This document shows positions 54,102 through 63,474 of a stretch of DNA of 64,000 nt, in pieces (position 1 is the first letter of the stretch; each line of letters begins with the position of its first letter). The stretch covers positions 118,412 to 182,411 of the forward strand of contig NZ_AOIQ01000009.1 of assembly GCF_000337515.1 (NCBI RefSeq), written 5' to 3'. The stretch is from Halovivax asiaticus JCM 14624 (lineage in GTDB: Archaea; Halobacteriota; Halobacteria; Halobacteriales; Natrialbaceae). Both the position numbers and the translations under genes were made by a program. The notes beneath the pieces were generated by a model. It ran no database searches. It saw only the letters and a program-made list of their open reading frames with translations, and was not told where the DNA came from.

Positions 54102-55670
54102 TTAGTCGTCTGCCGGTGTTCGGTCGGCGCGTTCGAGGCCCGGAATTCCCTCGACCCCCATCGACGCCAGTTCTCGTTTGAGCGACTGTTCGTCCGCGAC
54201 GTTCTGTGAGAGTTCCATCGCCTGCGCGAAGTTCTTCACCAGTCCGCAGTTCGGTCCCTCGGGCGTCTCCGAGGGACAGATGCGACCCCACTGGGTCGCG
54301 TGCAAGTCCCGCGCCTCGAAGTGTGGCTGCGAACGCGACAGCGGCGATCGCAGTCGGCGCAGGTGGGAGAGAACGCCCATGTAGTCCGTTCGGTCGACCA
54401 GCTGACTCACGCCGGAGCGCCCGCCGACCCAGTTGCCGGTCGCGATCGGGTGTTCTAAGCGCTCGGTCAGGACGTCCGAGCGGACGACCGTGTTGACCGA
54501 GAGGTTCCGGTTGCGCATGTTGGCGCGTTCGAGCTGGTACTTCACGTCGCGAGCCAGCTTGTTCAGCGCCGTCCGGAAGAGGTCCTTCATCAGGTCGCCG
54601 CTGACCTTGAGGCGCTTGTTCGCGTAGTGGTCCTTGTCGTCGGAATCGCGGCGCCCGAGGGCGAGTTCGAAACACGCCTCGGCCATCCGACAGAGGTAGT
54701 GCGCCTTGTTGATCCGGACGTCCTCCTCGTCGACGCCCTCCTCGTGGAGGTGCGGCAGGAGGTAGCGGTCGATCACGTAGTTGGCTCGCTTCAACTGGTA
54801 GTTCTTGCCCTGGCCGGAAGCGACGCGCTGCCCGAGGGTTTCGATCGCCTCCTCTTCGGACTGGACCTCGGCTTCCTCCAGATTCTCCAGCATGTACTTG
54901 ACGATCTCGGGGTCGTTCGAAACTTTGTGGACGATCTCCTCGTCCGATTCGAGCCCGAGTGCGCGAACGAGCGTGACGAAGTTGACCGAACCCGAGACCG
55001 ATGGGAACGACACTTCGAGCAACCCGTCGCGGGTGCGCTCACAGAGAACGAGCGCGCGGTAGCCACGACGCTGCGAGAAGGTCTTCGCGACCTGGATCTC
55101 GTCGCCGTACTTGGTGTCGTACTCTGCCAAGATCTTGTTCGGCGCGAGGTCCTCGCTCGTCATCAGCACGCGCTCGGAGCCGTTGACGATGAAGTAGCCA
55201 CCGGGGTCGGCGGGGTCCTCGCCGATCTCGACGAGTTCCTCGTCGGAGAAGCCGGCGATGTTACACTTCTCGGAGCCGACCATGATCGGCATCCGGCCGA
55301 TCTTCGTCTCGGTCGAGTCGACGACGCGCTCGTCGCCTTCCTCGCCCTTGACGATGGCCATCTCCATGAAGACGGGCGCAGAGTAGGTGATGTTACGCAG
55401 GCGAGCTTCTTGGGGGTAGAGCAGTTCCTCGCTGCCGTCGGCTTCCCGCACTCGTGGGGTGACGACGCGGACGTCGCCGAGTTCGACGAAGACGGGCTCT
55501 TCACCTTCCTTGTCGCCGATGTCCGTGTCGATCGTCTCCTTCTCGTCCACCACACGCTGCATGCCGCGAGTGAGGAAGGAATTGAACGATCGGAAGTGAT
55601 GCTCCGCGAGGCGCTCCGCGGAGAAGTATTCACGCGAAATTTCTCGTCGTGCGGCTCTGTCGATGCTCAT
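54102..55670 (-). CDS. rpoB2: DNA-directed RNA polymerase subunit B''
   Basis: A 522-residue subunit equal to the N-terminal half of bacterial beta. It opens with a [33 protein letters not shown] segment and has [38 protein letters not shown] and [11 protein letters not shown]. Its C-terminal part [42 protein letters not shown] corresponds to the rifampicin-site/fork region. ATG 55670 overlaps the rpoH stop by one base. It is part of the transcription operon. Confidence 0.98.
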   Translation of the reverse strand: MSIDRAARREISREYFSAERLAEHHFRSFNSFLTRGMQRVVDEKETIDTDIGDKEGEEPVFVELGDVRVVTPRVREADGSEELLYPQEARLRNITYSAPVFMEMAIVKGEEGDERVVDSTETKIGRMPIMVGSEKCNIAGFSDEELVEIGEDPADPGGYFIVNGSERVLMTSEDLAPNKILAEYDTKYGDEIQVAKTFSQRRGYRALVLCERTRDGLLEVSFPSVSGSVNFVTLVRALGLESDEEIVHKVSNDPEIVKYMLENLEEAEVQSEEEAIETLGQRVASGQGKNYQLKRANYVIDRYLLPHLHEEGVDEEDVRINKAHYLCRMAEACFELALGRRDSDDKDHYANKRLKVSGDLMKDLFRTALNKLARDVKYQLERANMRNRNLSVNTVVRSDVLTERLEHPIATGNWVGGRSGVSQLVDRTDYMGVLSHLRRLRSPLSRSQPHFEARDLHATQWGRICPSETPEGPNCGLVKNFAQAMELSQNVADEQSLKRELASMGVEGIPGLERADRTPADD

Positions 55671-55897
55671 CAGTCGACCACCATTCTGTATACGATTGCC
55701 TGGTCCGTCGTCCGCGAATCACGGACGATTTTGATGACGTCGCCGACCTCGGCATCGTCGGGCAGGGCCGGATCGGTACGCTTGATCTTTGGTAAGTCTG
55801 TGCGATCGATGTCGTACTCGTCGAGCACGTCCTCGATGGCCGCCTTGTCGAGGACGGAGTGCTCGGGAACGAGTTCGTGTTGGCTTACGTCTACCAT
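55670..55897 (-). CDS. rpoH: DNA-directed RNA polymerase subunit H
   Basis: A 75-residue RpoH, homologous to the C-terminal domain of eukaryal Rpb5. Recognised by [42 protein letters not shown] and [23 protein letters not shown]. It binds the jaw region of polymerase. It is the first gene of the rpoH-rpoB''-rpoB'-rpoA'-rpoA''-nusA operon and overlaps rpoB'' by one base. Confidence 0.97.
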   Translation of the reverse strand: MVDVSQHELVPEHSVLDKAAIEDVLDEYDIDRTDLPKIKRTDPALPDDAEVGDVIKIVRDSRTTDQAIVYRMVVD

Positions 55898-56261
55898 GTG
55901 TAGGTCAGGGGCTGGCTGTCAGCTACCGGGAGAGAAGTGGCTGTCACGAGATACTACAGACGGCTAGCGGCCCAGGGCATTTAACCATTACTAACTTGCC
56001 CCGGGTAGCGTCGCTATCCGACCCGGCGGTCCGAGCCGGACCAGCCGTTCACACGTGGCGATACCGCACTCACCCATATATCCCTTTGGGGGAGATCGGC
56101 AGTATAGATTATTTGTTTGATACGCGTGCGGGCTATCGACCCCCACCGAGCCAGTGACCCGCCAGTCGAGCTTGCCCCGTGCAGTGTTGCGTTCTCCCCT
56201 ACCACACCGCCTTCGATTGGAAAGCCTTATACATATCTCCCGGATACGTATGAGTGCAGAG
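55898..56261. other. Divergent promoter region of the RNA polymerase operon and tRNA-Asp
   Basis: No gene is seen in these 364 nt. On the minus strand GGTTAAATG (55978-55986) is a likely TATA box for the rpo operon, giving a leader of about 55 nt. CCCATATATCCC near 56075 is another TATA-like element of unclear use. The tRNA promoter lies at the right end. Confidence 0.5.
56219..56234 (+). promoter_or_regulatory. Promoter of tRNA-Asp
   Basis: GGAAAGCCTTATACAT combines a purine-rich BRE-like element and a TATA box (CTTATACA). It ends 28 nt before the tRNA 5' end, the spacing expected for archaeal stable-RNA promoters. Confidence 0.6.
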
Positions 56262-56334
56262 GCCCGGGTGGTGTAGTGGCCCATCATACGACCCTGTCAC
56301 GGTCGTGACGCGGGTTCAAATCCCGCCTCGGGCG
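56262..56334 (+). tRNA. tRNA-Asp (GTC)
   Basis: A 73-nt tRNA. The acceptor stem GCCCGGG pairs with CTCGGGC (one G-U), and the discriminator base is G, the identity element of aspartate tRNA. The anticodon stem-loop CGACC-CTGTCAC-GGTCG has anticodon GTC at 56296-56298. The T arm is GCGGG-TTCAAAT-CCCGC. There is no intron and CCA is not encoded. The final 22 nt are repeated twice downstream. Confidence 0.96.
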
Positions 56335-56648
56335 CTTCTTCGATTTCAATTTCGTGAGCGACCGGCGTCGCCGTGTCGCGAATACCCGAAATCGAAGAGC
56401 GGCAGAATCTGGATTTGAAGTACGGAACGAGCGAACGCAGTGAGTGAAGTTCAGGTGGTTCAAATCCCGCCTCGGGCGTTTTCTGCTGACGCCAATTCGA
56501 GAGAGGAGTGTAGCGACGAACGAGTGACGGCGTCAGCGCAACACCGAAGCGAGATTTGAATCAGGGAGAGCGCAGTCTTGCGAACGAAGAGAGCAAGGAA
56601 GCGATCGACCGTGGTTCAAATCCCGCCTCGGGCGCTTCTTCGATTTCT
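56313..56648 (+). repeat. Three copies of the tRNA-Asp 3' end separated by hairpin-bearing spacers
   Basis: The 22-mer GGTTCAAATCCCGCCTCGGGCG occurs at 56313-56334 (in the tRNA), 56457-56478 and 56613-56634, with period 144 and 156 nt. Copies 1 and 3 stay identical for 13 further bases (CTTCTTCGATTTC). The spacers differ in sequence but share layout: a hairpin right after the 22-mer (TCTTCGATTTC/GAAATCGAAGA at 56337-56347/56388-56398; GCTGACGCC/GGCGTCAGC at 56485-56493/56529-56537), then GATTTGAA (56412 and 56553), complementary to TTCAAATC of the next copy. No 5' tRNA half accompanies copies 2 and 3. Confidence 0.85.
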
Positions 56649-56824
56649 ACTCCACGAGCGACCGGTGTACTTGCTGGTCGTGGGACGAGTCGTAACAGGG
56701 CACGGCCGACTGGACAGGGTACCAATTAGTGCCGTCAGACGGTACCGTCTTTGTGGCTTCATCGGGCACGAATAACTCGAGATATCTGCTGTATGGTATT
56801 GCCATTTAACGATCGGTCCCGTAA
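56335..56824. other. Non-coding region downstream of tRNA-Asp
   Basis: These 490 nt hold the repeat units described above up to about 56650 and then the promoter region of the PrsW-like gene. No protein gene is supported. The T-arm duplications are the pattern left by integration at a tRNA 3' end, but no integrase gene is present. Confidence 0.55.
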
Positions 56825-57841
56825 ATGGACTTCATGAGCGGTGACGACACGGACCCCGTTCAGACGGCGAACGACGAGCCGGACCTCTACGGAATCACGA
56901 CGTGGGAGAAGCGATCCCGGCTCGACAGCCTCTCGGTGGGGATCTACTGGCTTATCGTCCGTACTGGACAGGCGGTCGTAATTCTCCTCGCGTTGGCAAC
57001 CATCCTCGCTATCGGCGGGCTCAGCGTCCTTACGGATCCGGTTATCGGGACGCTCACGGCCGCGTCAGCGCTTCCCGCGCTGGTGCTCGCGGCGTACGTC
57101 TGGCAAAGTGACGTGACGTCGAGCGAACCGCCGTCGCTGCTGGCCATCACGTTCCTGCTCGGGATCGTGACAGCCGGATTCGCGGCCGTCCTCAACGGCA
57201 TCCTCCAGCCGATCTTCGCGACCCTGGAGTTCGTCGGATTGGTCCTGTTTTTCTACCTCGTCGTGGGCCCGGTCGAAGAGACGGTGAAGCTACTCGCCGT
57301 CCGGCTGTACGCCTACAACGACGACCGGTTCGCCGCAGTCATCGACGGCGCGGTGTACGGCGCCGTGGCCGGGTTGGGGTTCGCGACGATCGAGAACGCG
57401 ATCTACATCAGTCGCGCGATCGGTGACATCGGCGGCCTCACGCTCGGGTTGGACCTGATCGGGATCGGCGGCGACATCACGGCGACACGTGCCCTGGCCG
57501 GGCCTGGACACGTCGTTTACTCGTCCTTCGCGGGGTACTATCTGGGACTGGCAAAGTTCAATCCCGGAAATCGGGGGCCGATCGTCGTGAAAGGGCTCGT
57601 CGTCGCCGCCGTGATCCACGCAACGTACAACGCCACTGCGGGCCTCGGGACCGCGCTGATCCGGGACGCGACAGGGCTGCCCGAACTCCTGGCATTCGTG
57701 CTCTACGTGTTCGGGTACGTCGGCTTCTTCGGGTATCTCCTCTACCGGAAACTCCGTCGATACCGGCGGGCGTACCTGGCCGGCCTGACAAGCGACGGGA
57801 ACGCCATCGAAGAGCGACAGCCCGACGCCGGGCCCGAGTGA
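56825..57841 (+). CDS. PrsW-family intramembrane metalloprotease
   Basis: A 338-residue membrane protein with about eight or nine helices. Putative catalytic motifs are in order: EETVK (in GPVEETVKLLAVRL), GLGFATIENAIY with a conserved Glu, GPGHVVYSS with His, and HATYN near the C-terminus. These are the E-E-K, E-N, H and H blocks of PrsW/CAAX-like (ABI) glutamic proteases, which in Bacillus cut the anti-sigma factor RsiW. The substrate in archaea is unknown. The start is ATG 56825 or the in-frame ATG at 56834. It stands alone next to the tRNA-Asp repeats. Confidence 0.86.
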   Translation: MDFMSGDDTDPVQTANDEPDLYGITTWEKRSRLDSLSVGIYWLIVRTGQAVVILLALATILAIGGLSVLTDPVIGTLTAASALPALVLAAYVWQSDVTSSEPPSLLAITFLLGIVTAGFAAVLNGILQPIFATLEFVGLVLFFYLVVGPVEETVKLLAVRLYAYNDDRFAAVIDGAVYGAVAGLGFATIENAIYISRAIGDIGGLTLGLDLIGIGGDITATRALAGPGHVVYSSFAGYYLGLAKFNPGNRGPIVVKGLVVAAVIHATYNATAGLGTALIRDATGLPELLAFVLYVFGYVGFFGYLLYRKLRRYRRAYLAGLTSDGNAIEERQPDAGPE

Positions 57842-57982
57842 GGGCTATGCTTGGACGGGTCGCCGAGGATACCCTCGAATCCGAATGGGGAGCCATAATG
57901 GCCCCCGCGACTGCTGAGTCTGTCATGTCTCGGGTCGGCCGTGGGGCCTCGCGGTTGACCGGCTACGCTTTCCGAAACCCGA

Positions 57983-59071
57983 TCACTCGGCCAACAGGGC
58001 GCCCGCAAGGTCGGGAAAGACATCGTCGGCGAAGTGGACCAGCAGGACCACGACGATCGGGCCGAGGAACAAACCATACCAGCCGAAGGCGAGCGTGCCG
58101 AGAAAGTACCCCAGGAGGACGAGCCCCATGTGGACGCCGCTTCGCGCCGAGAGGAACGACCGGGCGAAGAAATCCGGAATTGTGTCGACGATCGTGAACG
58201 AGACGGCGAAGAAGGCGATCGGGTGCCACAGCGGCGTGGCCGTGCCGAGGGCGAGTCCAAGAAGGTAGATCCCGTAGGGGACGTAGACGATCTTCATACC
58301 GACCGCCGGGATCAGCGTCCCGATGCCGATGAGCAGGGCGAGCAACACGGGGACGCCGACGACGGTGCCGCCCGGCGCGAGGAAGTTGAGTGCGTAGTAA
58401 GAGACGGCAGCGAACACCGCCGCGACGCCGACGACGGCGAGGTTGCCGACGAAGATCACTTCGAGGTCGTCGTCGACCGTGTCGAGGAACGAGACGATTG
58501 CCTCGTCGTGATCGACGCTCCGGACGAACCAGCGACGAAGCTTCCAGTCGTCCCGAAGCAAGTAGAAGAGGAACGTGATCATGAGGAAAAAGCGGGCGAG
58601 AACCGCGAAGACGAGTCCGGCGGCCGACGAGAGGCGCCCGAAAGCACCCGGGAGGCCCTGCTGTGCGAGAGAACCGACCGAAGCGGTGCCGGTCGGAAGC
58701 GCGTCCCAAAGTGCACTCACGTCACCCTGGCGAACCGGTGAGAGGTACGGTTCGAGCGCCGATCGGACTACCTCGAGGTCGCTCGCGGCGAGAAACTGAT
58801 CCAGCTCCCGGAGCGCCACGACCCCCGCATACGCGACGACCACAAGCATCGGAAGGACCACGAGCAGGATCGTCACCGACGCCACGATATTCGGATGGTC
58901 GAGATGGCGATTCAACCGGCGGTAGGCCGGTCGCGTCGCGTAGTAGAGGAAGAGAGCGAAGAGAACGGCCCCGATGTACTGAGAGAGGGCGAAGCCGACA
59001 GCGACTGCAAGAACCAGTCCGAGCGCGATCCAGACGAGGCGATGACCGTCCCACCGACGGCATTCGGACAT
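57983..59071 (-). CDS. AI-2E family transporter (PerM/UPF0118)
   Basis: A 362-residue membrane protein with eight helices and a large extracytoplasmic/cytoplasmic loop after helix 3 (ELDQFLAASDLEVVRSALEPYLSPV). The C-terminal helices carry GIGTLIPAVGMKIVYVPYGIYL, the conserved family block. Bacterial relatives were linked to autoinducer-2 export, and others are Na+/H+ antiporters, so substrate is uncertain. The ATG at 59071 is chosen as helix 1 begins after 15 residues; the frame continues upstream only as antisense sequence. Same strand as the FNT gene, 92 nt apart. Confidence 0.88.
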   Translation of the reverse strand: MSECRRWDGHRLVWIALGLVLAVAVGFALSQYIGAVLFALFLYYATRPAYRRLNRHLDHPNIVASVTILLVVLPMLVVVAYAGVVALRELDQFLAASDLEVVRSALEPYLSPVRQGDVSALWDALPTGTASVGSLAQQGLPGAFGRLSSAAGLVFAVLARFFLMITFLFYLLRDDWKLRRWFVRSVDHDEAIVSFLDTVDDDLEVIFVGNLAVVGVAAVFAAVSYYALNFLAPGGTVVGVPVLLALLIGIGTLIPAVGMKIVYVPYGIYLLGLALGTATPLWHPIAFFAVSFTIVDTIPDFFARSFLSARSGVHMGLVLLGYFLGTLAFGWYGLFLGPIVVVLLVHFADDVFPDLAGALLAE

Positions 59072-59163
59072 ACATCTCGGACCATGTCGCCGGTCAAAAA
59101 CGCCGGGTGGGTACCGGCAGATTACGGAGCAGTGTGCGCCGACGGTGTTCCGCCGCCGGGAGT

Positions 59164-59949
59164 TCACTCGTCTTCGCGGGCGCCGGTCGCCTGCGCGACG
59201 TGGCTGACCGTCACGAGGCCGAGGCCGCCGACGAGGTTGCCGGCCGTCGAGACGAGCGTCACCGCGGCCAGCGTGCCGAGGCCGATCTCCGCCCCAAACC
59301 GCATGCCGAAGAGCACGTGGAGGACGGTGACGATGACGTGGTCGAACGGGCCGAGAGCCAGCAGGAAGCCGACGACGTAGGCCACCCCAAGGCGGCTTCC
59401 GGCGCCGTCGACAGCCACGAGCAAATGCGAGAGCAACGCGACGAGCGCGCCGCCGGCGATGGCGTCCGCGAACATCCCCAGGTTCCCCCGATGGGCGAGT
59501 TCTTCGGCCGTCGAGGACAGCGCCTCCCCCGACCCGGGCGGGAGGGCACCCTCGACGGAAAGCACGAAGACGAAGAGTGCGCCGCCAACGAGGTTGAAGA
59601 CGAACGTGAGCGTCCACAGTCGAGCCAGCGAGCCGAGCAACCACGTCCCCTCGCGCTCGACCGCCGCCGCGACCGGGTCGAAGAAGTTCTCGCTGAACAG
59701 TTCCGCGCGACCGCCGATCAGCAGCACGACGCCGACGCCGAACGCGAGCGCGCCGGCGACCCTGGCCAGCTCGCCGAACTGCGGCGCGACGGCCATGTGA
59801 ACGATCCCGAGTGCGGCCATCCCGAAGACGATGGTGAAACCGGCGATGAAGCTCGTCGCCACCAGTTCCAGCAGCGGCTGATCGAGCCGCCGGCTCCCTT
59901 CCGCGGCCGCTCGATCGAAGATTTCGGCGGGATCCGGCGCGGCAGACAC
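59164..59949 (-). CDS. Formate/nitrite transporter (FNT) family protein
   Basis: A 261-residue membrane channel with six helices. Recognised by FDRAAAEGSRRLDQPLLELVATSFIAGF, the GGRAELFSENFFDPV segment (family signature between helices 2 and 3), and the central VVGFLLALGPFDHVIVT half-helix. FNT channels pass formate, nitrite, hydrosulfide or lactate. The constriction His usually in the pore is not obvious. GTG 59949 (MSAAPDP...) is selected, and GTG 59955 is an equal choice; an apparently longer open frame is antisense to the next gene. Confidence 0.86.
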   Translation of the reverse strand: MSAAPDPAEIFDRAAAEGSRRLDQPLLELVATSFIAGFTIVFGMAALGIVHMAVAPQFGELARVAGALAFGVGVVLLIGGRAELFSENFFDPVAAAVEREGTWLLGSLARLWTLTFVFNLVGGALFVFVLSVEGALPPGSGEALSSTAEELAHRGNLGMFADAIAGGALVALLSHLLVAVDGAGSRLGVAYVVGFLLALGPFDHVIVTVLHVLFGMRFGAEIGLGTLAAVTLVSTAGNLVGGLGLVTVSHVAQATGAREDE

Positions 59950-60094
59950 GAGCACCCGTTGGTTCGATCCATCCCCCGGAAAATCCCCTGCTTGCCCAGT
60001 GGTCGAACGGGCAGCGAGGGTAAAAGCCTCGTCTCCGCCGAAGCCTGTGGATGCAGGTGAAACGATAACCCGTGTTCGCCGGGTACGAGGGACG

Positions 60095-60514
60095 ATGAGT
60101 GACGAGCACGGATCCCGAGACGAGACGGGGGGACCGGAGCAGGACACCGAATCCGGCGACAGGGAGACGCTGGGATACGTCGAGGACACGGGCGATAGCG
60201 ACGGCGAACGGCAAAGGCACGACGAAGACGACAAGGTCATCGGAACTGCGCCCGAGGCCGGAGAGATGGCCGAGCCGACGACAGACAGTGCGCAGGCGTC
60301 CCGCGAAGCCAGGTGGGGGCTCCAGCAGGGACTCGCGGTCGGGCTCGTCTCGATCGCCAGCGGGTTGCTCGTCGCGTTCGGACTGATGCAGGCGACTGGG
60401 TTGGTCAACCTCCCCGAACCGTTGCGAGGGTCGGCGATCGCTCACTGGAGTATCTTCGTCGCCCTCGGAGTGGTGCTTCTGGCGGCGTTCGCGTACAGCC
60501 AGCGGGGAACGTAA
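60095..60514 (+). CDS. Acidic N-terminal membrane protein, unknown function
   Basis: A 139-residue protein not assigned to a family. The first ~75 residues are very acidic and low in complexity (MSDEHGSRDETGGPEQDTESGDRET...). Two hydrophobic helices follow, LQQGLAVGLVSIASGLLVAFG and HWSIFVALGVVLLAAFAY, ending RGT. The GMC dehydrogenase gene is convergent, and the GA microsatellite starts 4 nt after this stop. Haloarchaea have many such two-helix proteins. Confidence 0.6.
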   Translation: MSDEHGSRDETGGPEQDTESGDRETLGYVEDTGDSDGERQRHDEDDKVIGTAPEAGEMAEPTTDSAQASREARWGLQQGLAVGLVSIASGLLVAFGLMQATGLVNLPEPLRGSAIAHWSIFVALGVVLLAAFAYSQRGT

Positions 60515-60570
<56 letters not shown>

Positions 60571-60583
60571 GTTTCGTACCCGG

Positions 60584-62347
60584 CTACGGGGTGACGAGTT
60601 GGCGAGGATCGTTCAGGTACTCCTGGATGCCCTCGGCGGCCCGGAAGGCCAGTGCCCCGACTGTTCCGGTCGGGTTGTAGCCGCTGTTGTGGGGGAACGC
60701 CGACGCGCCGGGGATGAACAGGTTCTCGGCATCCCAGTTCTGGAGGTAGGTGTTGACCACGGAATCGGCCGGCTCGTCGCCCATGATTGCCCCGCCGGTG
60801 TTGTGCGTCGACTGGTACGGCGTGATGTCGAAGCTCCCCTCCAGTGCGGTCGTCGCGTCGACCGTGTCCGCACCCATCTCCTGCATGATCTCCTCCAGGT
60901 AGGGCCCGACGTACTCGACGAGGTTGCGATCCTGCTCGTGCCAGTCGAAGGTCATTCGGAGGAGCGGCCGGCCGTACTGGTCGGTGTAGTTCGGATCGAG
61001 GTCGAGGTAATTATCGCGGAAGGGGAGGACCGACCCCTGACAGGAGACGCCGAGTGTGCTGTGGTTATTCTCGATGCTCTGGCGTTTGAACTCGGATCCC
61101 CACGCCGGTGTCTCCGGCGGAACTGGATTGTTCACGATGGGGCGGGCACCCGTCTGACTGATCGCGACGTTCCCGCCGTGGATGAAGTCGAGATCGGAGT
61201 GATCGAAGTTGTCGCCGTTGAAGTCGTCGATAGCCGTACCCAGCGCGCCGGCACCCATGTAGAGGTTCCAGGCCTCCTCGTCGAAGAAGCCGGTCACGTT
61301 GGCGCCGAAGTTCTGGTAGCAGTAGTTCTTCCCGACGACGCCCTCACCCGTCTCCGGGTCGTACGGCTCGCCGATATCGGAGAGGAGCAGGAGGCGCACG
61401 TTGTTGAGGACGTAGGCCGTCAGTGCGACGACCGTCGCCCGTTGCTCGTAGACGTCCCCCGTCTCCCGGTCGACGTATCGGACGCCACTCACTCGGCCCT
61501 CGCTGTCGTCGTACAAAAGCTCGATCACGTCTGCGTGGGTTCGTAGTTCGTAGTTGCCCGTCTCCTTGGCAGCCGGGAGGACGGTCGTGATCGGCGACGC
61601 TTTCGCACCCCACTCACAGCCGAACCGCTCACAGTATCCACAGTACTGACACTGCCCCTGCTGGACGCCGTCGGGATTGGTGTACGATTCGGTGAGGTTG
61701 GCCGACGGCTGCATGAACGGTTCGTAGCCGAGTGACGACGCGGCGTCCGCGAACCGCCCGAGTGCCGGCGTCTGCTGCATCGGCGGAAGCGGATACTCGT
61801 CCGCTCGCGGCCCTTCGTACGGATTGCCACTGTCCTGGGTCTCCCCGTCGATGTTTCCGGCTTCGCCGGCGATCCCGGCCGTGTACTCGAAGGTGTGGTA
61901 GTACGGTTCCAGTTCCTCGTAGGTGAGTCCCCAGTCCTGGAGCTGCATCCCGTCGGGAATCTTGTCTTCCCCGTAGCGATCGATCGTCTGCGAGCGGATC
62001 TGGAAGTCGTACGGGAGGAATCGCCAGGTGACGCCGTTCCAGTGGACACCCGCCCCGCCCTCACCCGTTCCGGGCAAGAAGGCGCCGTATCGACGCATCG
62101 GCAGGGCGGTGTCCTCCGGGGCGTTCCGGAACGTGATCGTCTCCTTCGAGAGATCCTGCATCAACTTGTACCGGAGCGCGTAGCCCAGCTCGTCGTGAAC
62201 GGTAAAGAAGTTCTCCGTCTCGCGCTCGCCGCCGCGTTCGAGGCTCACGACGGAGTAGTCGTTCTGCGCGAGTTCTTTCGCGATGATGCCGCCCGTCCAG
62301 CCGGCACCGACCGTGACGACGTCGACGGGATCCAGTTGCTGCACCAT
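60584..62347 (-). CDS. GMC-family oxidoreductase (gluconate 2-dehydrogenase-like large subunit)
   Basis: A 587-residue flavoprotein. The N-terminal FAD-binding motif VTVGAGWTGGIIAKELAQ is at ~11-28. It has a CxxCGxC cluster (GQCQYCGYCERFGCEWGAK), which is typical of gluconate/sorbitol dehydrogenase large subunits. C-terminal blocks STHNTGGAIMGDEP and GASAFPHNSGYNPTGTVGALAFR carry the catalytic histidines. It should oxidise a sugar, polyol or sugar acid and pass electrons to a partner. It starts one base after the small-subunit gene ends, and has no Tat signal of its own, so it probably travels with that subunit. Confidence 0.91.
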   Translation of the reverse strand: MVQQLDPVDVVTVGAGWTGGIIAKELAQNDYSVVSLERGGERETENFFTVHDELGYALRYKLMQDLSKETITFRNAPEDTALPMRRYGAFLPGTGEGGAGVHWNGVTWRFLPYDFQIRSQTIDRYGEDKIPDGMQLQDWGLTYEELEPYYHTFEYTAGIAGEAGNIDGETQDSGNPYEGPRADEYPLPPMQQTPALGRFADAASSLGYEPFMQPSANLTESYTNPDGVQQGQCQYCGYCERFGCEWGAKASPITTVLPAAKETGNYELRTHADVIELLYDDSEGRVSGVRYVDRETGDVYEQRATVVALTAYVLNNVRLLLLSDIGEPYDPETGEGVVGKNYCYQNFGANVTGFFDEEAWNLYMGAGALGTAIDDFNGDNFDHSDLDFIHGGNVAISQTGARPIVNNPVPPETPAWGSEFKRQSIENNHSTLGVSCQGSVLPFRDNYLDLDPNYTDQYGRPLLRMTFDWHEQDRNLVEYVGPYLEEIMQEMGADTVDATTALEGSFDITPYQSTHNTGGAIMGDEPADSVVNTYLQNWDAENLFIPGASAFPHNSGYNPTGTVGALAFRAAEGIQEYLNDPRQLVTP

Positions 62348-63474
62348 CAGCGGTCACCCCCATCGTCGCCCGCAGACTCAGCTGACGGCCCGTCTGCGGC
62401 CTCGGAGTTGTCGATCTGTCCGTCCTCGACCTCGGGAGCGCCGTTGCCGTCTGCACTGTCGACCGATCCCGTCGGTGCCGAGTCCGGATCCGCGTCGCCC
62501 CGGGCGGCAGCGGGATCGACGATCTTGGGATAGTCGGCTTCGGCTGCATTGTGTACGTGTGCGTGACCCTGTTCGCTCTGTTCGTTCGCTGGGACCTCGT
62601 TGTCCGAGTCGATGCCGAGTGAGGCGACGTCGTCGGCGAGTTTTCGATAGTCGCCTTCCGCCAGTTCGATGTACTCGTCGTCAGTGATGAGTTCTCGATA
62701 GCTACCGAGAGCACCCGGCGTTCCCGGAAAGCCCTTCAGCCGCCAGCCGACCATCTCCCTGTTTCCGCCGTACATCGGATCGCTGAACATCCCTTCGAGG
62801 GTGTTCTGATACAGGAGCGCGAAGAAGTCGCCCGCGGCGATGCCGGTTCCCTCGAACGTCTCAACCTCGTCGGCTTCGAGCGCCGCGACGACCTCGTCCT
62901 GTTGGTCGCCATCGAGCTCGGTGTACGTCGACGCGTCGTAGGTCGACTGGACGTGCGCTTCGATCGCAGCAATTCCACGGTCGTAGGCCTCGTTCGGTGT
63001 GAGCGGATACTGCCAGCCCTGTGTCTGGGCCGGCGTCGTCTCCGCCCAGGGGACGTCGGTCTCTTCGTCGGTCGAAACCCCCTCGTTCTGAAACGGGTCG
63101 GTCGGATCCCGGCCGGCGAACGGGCCCTCCATGTACCACTGTTCGCCGCGTCCCCACGCCGAATTGAGCTGATGGTCGATGAAGTAGACGACGCCGGCCT
63201 CGGGAGCGCCCGGACCGAGGTCGTCGGACGGATAGATCCTGCCGGTCAGATCGTGGACGACACGCGCCTGCTGGATCGTGAAGTACTGGAGTCCCCGTGG
63301 ATCGACCTCGACCTCGTCCAGCTGCTGGAGCGGAGTGACGTCGAAGTCCGCCGGGTCGAAGGTCCCTTCGGCCGGGGCAGCGATCCCGAAGACGGCCAGT
63401 CCGCCGCCGGCGCGCATGAGGGTCCGTCTCGATACGTCTCTGGTGAAATCGAATCGTGGCTCTTCGCCCACCAT
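62347..63474 (-). CDS. Gluconate 2-dehydrogenase subunit 3-family protein, Tat-exported
   Basis: A 375-residue small-subunit homologue. Residues 15-38 form a twin-arginine signal (SRRTLMRAGGGLAVFG). The core matches the gluconate 2-dehydrogenase subunit 3 family (FTIQQARVVHDLTGRIYPSDDLGPGAPEAGVVYFIDHQL...LYQNTLEGMFSDPMYGGNREMVGW). It is extended C-terminally by a low-complexity Asp/Ser/Gly-rich tail of about 70 residues. It stabilises and exports the GMC subunit whose start overlaps its stop by one base. The cytochrome c subunit of bacterial complexes is not encoded nearby. Confidence 0.89.
   Translation of the reverse strand: MVGEEPRFDFTRDVSRRTLMRAGGGLAVFGIAAPAEGTFDPADFDVTPLQQLDEVEVDPRGLQYFTIQQARVVHDLTGRIYPSDDLGPGAPEAGVVYFIDHQLNSAWGRGEQWYMEGPFAGRDPTDPFQNEGVSTDEETDVPWAETTPAQTQGWQYPLTPNEAYDRGIAAIEAHVQSTYDASTYTELDGDQQDEVVAALEADEVETFEGTGIAAGDFFALLYQNTLEGMFSDPMYGGNREMVGWRLKGFPGTPGALGSYRELITDDEYIELAEGDYRKLADDVASLGIDSDNEVPANEQSEQGHAHVHNAAEADYPKIVDPAAARGDADPDSAPTGSVDSADGNGAPEVEDGQIDNSEAADGPSAESAGDDGGDR

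Noticed and set aside
56457..56634. Additional tRNA genes downstream of tRNA-Asp
   Set aside because: Only the T-arm/acceptor 3' part is repeated; no D arm, anticodon arm or 5' acceptor strand accompanies it.
56313..56650. CRISPR array
   Set aside because: Only three repeats, derived from a tRNA end, with spacers over 120 nt and no cas genes in the window.
59072..60445. Upstream extension of the AI-2E transporter frame
   Set aside because: It runs antisense through the FNT gene region and has no homology; the transporter starts at 59071.
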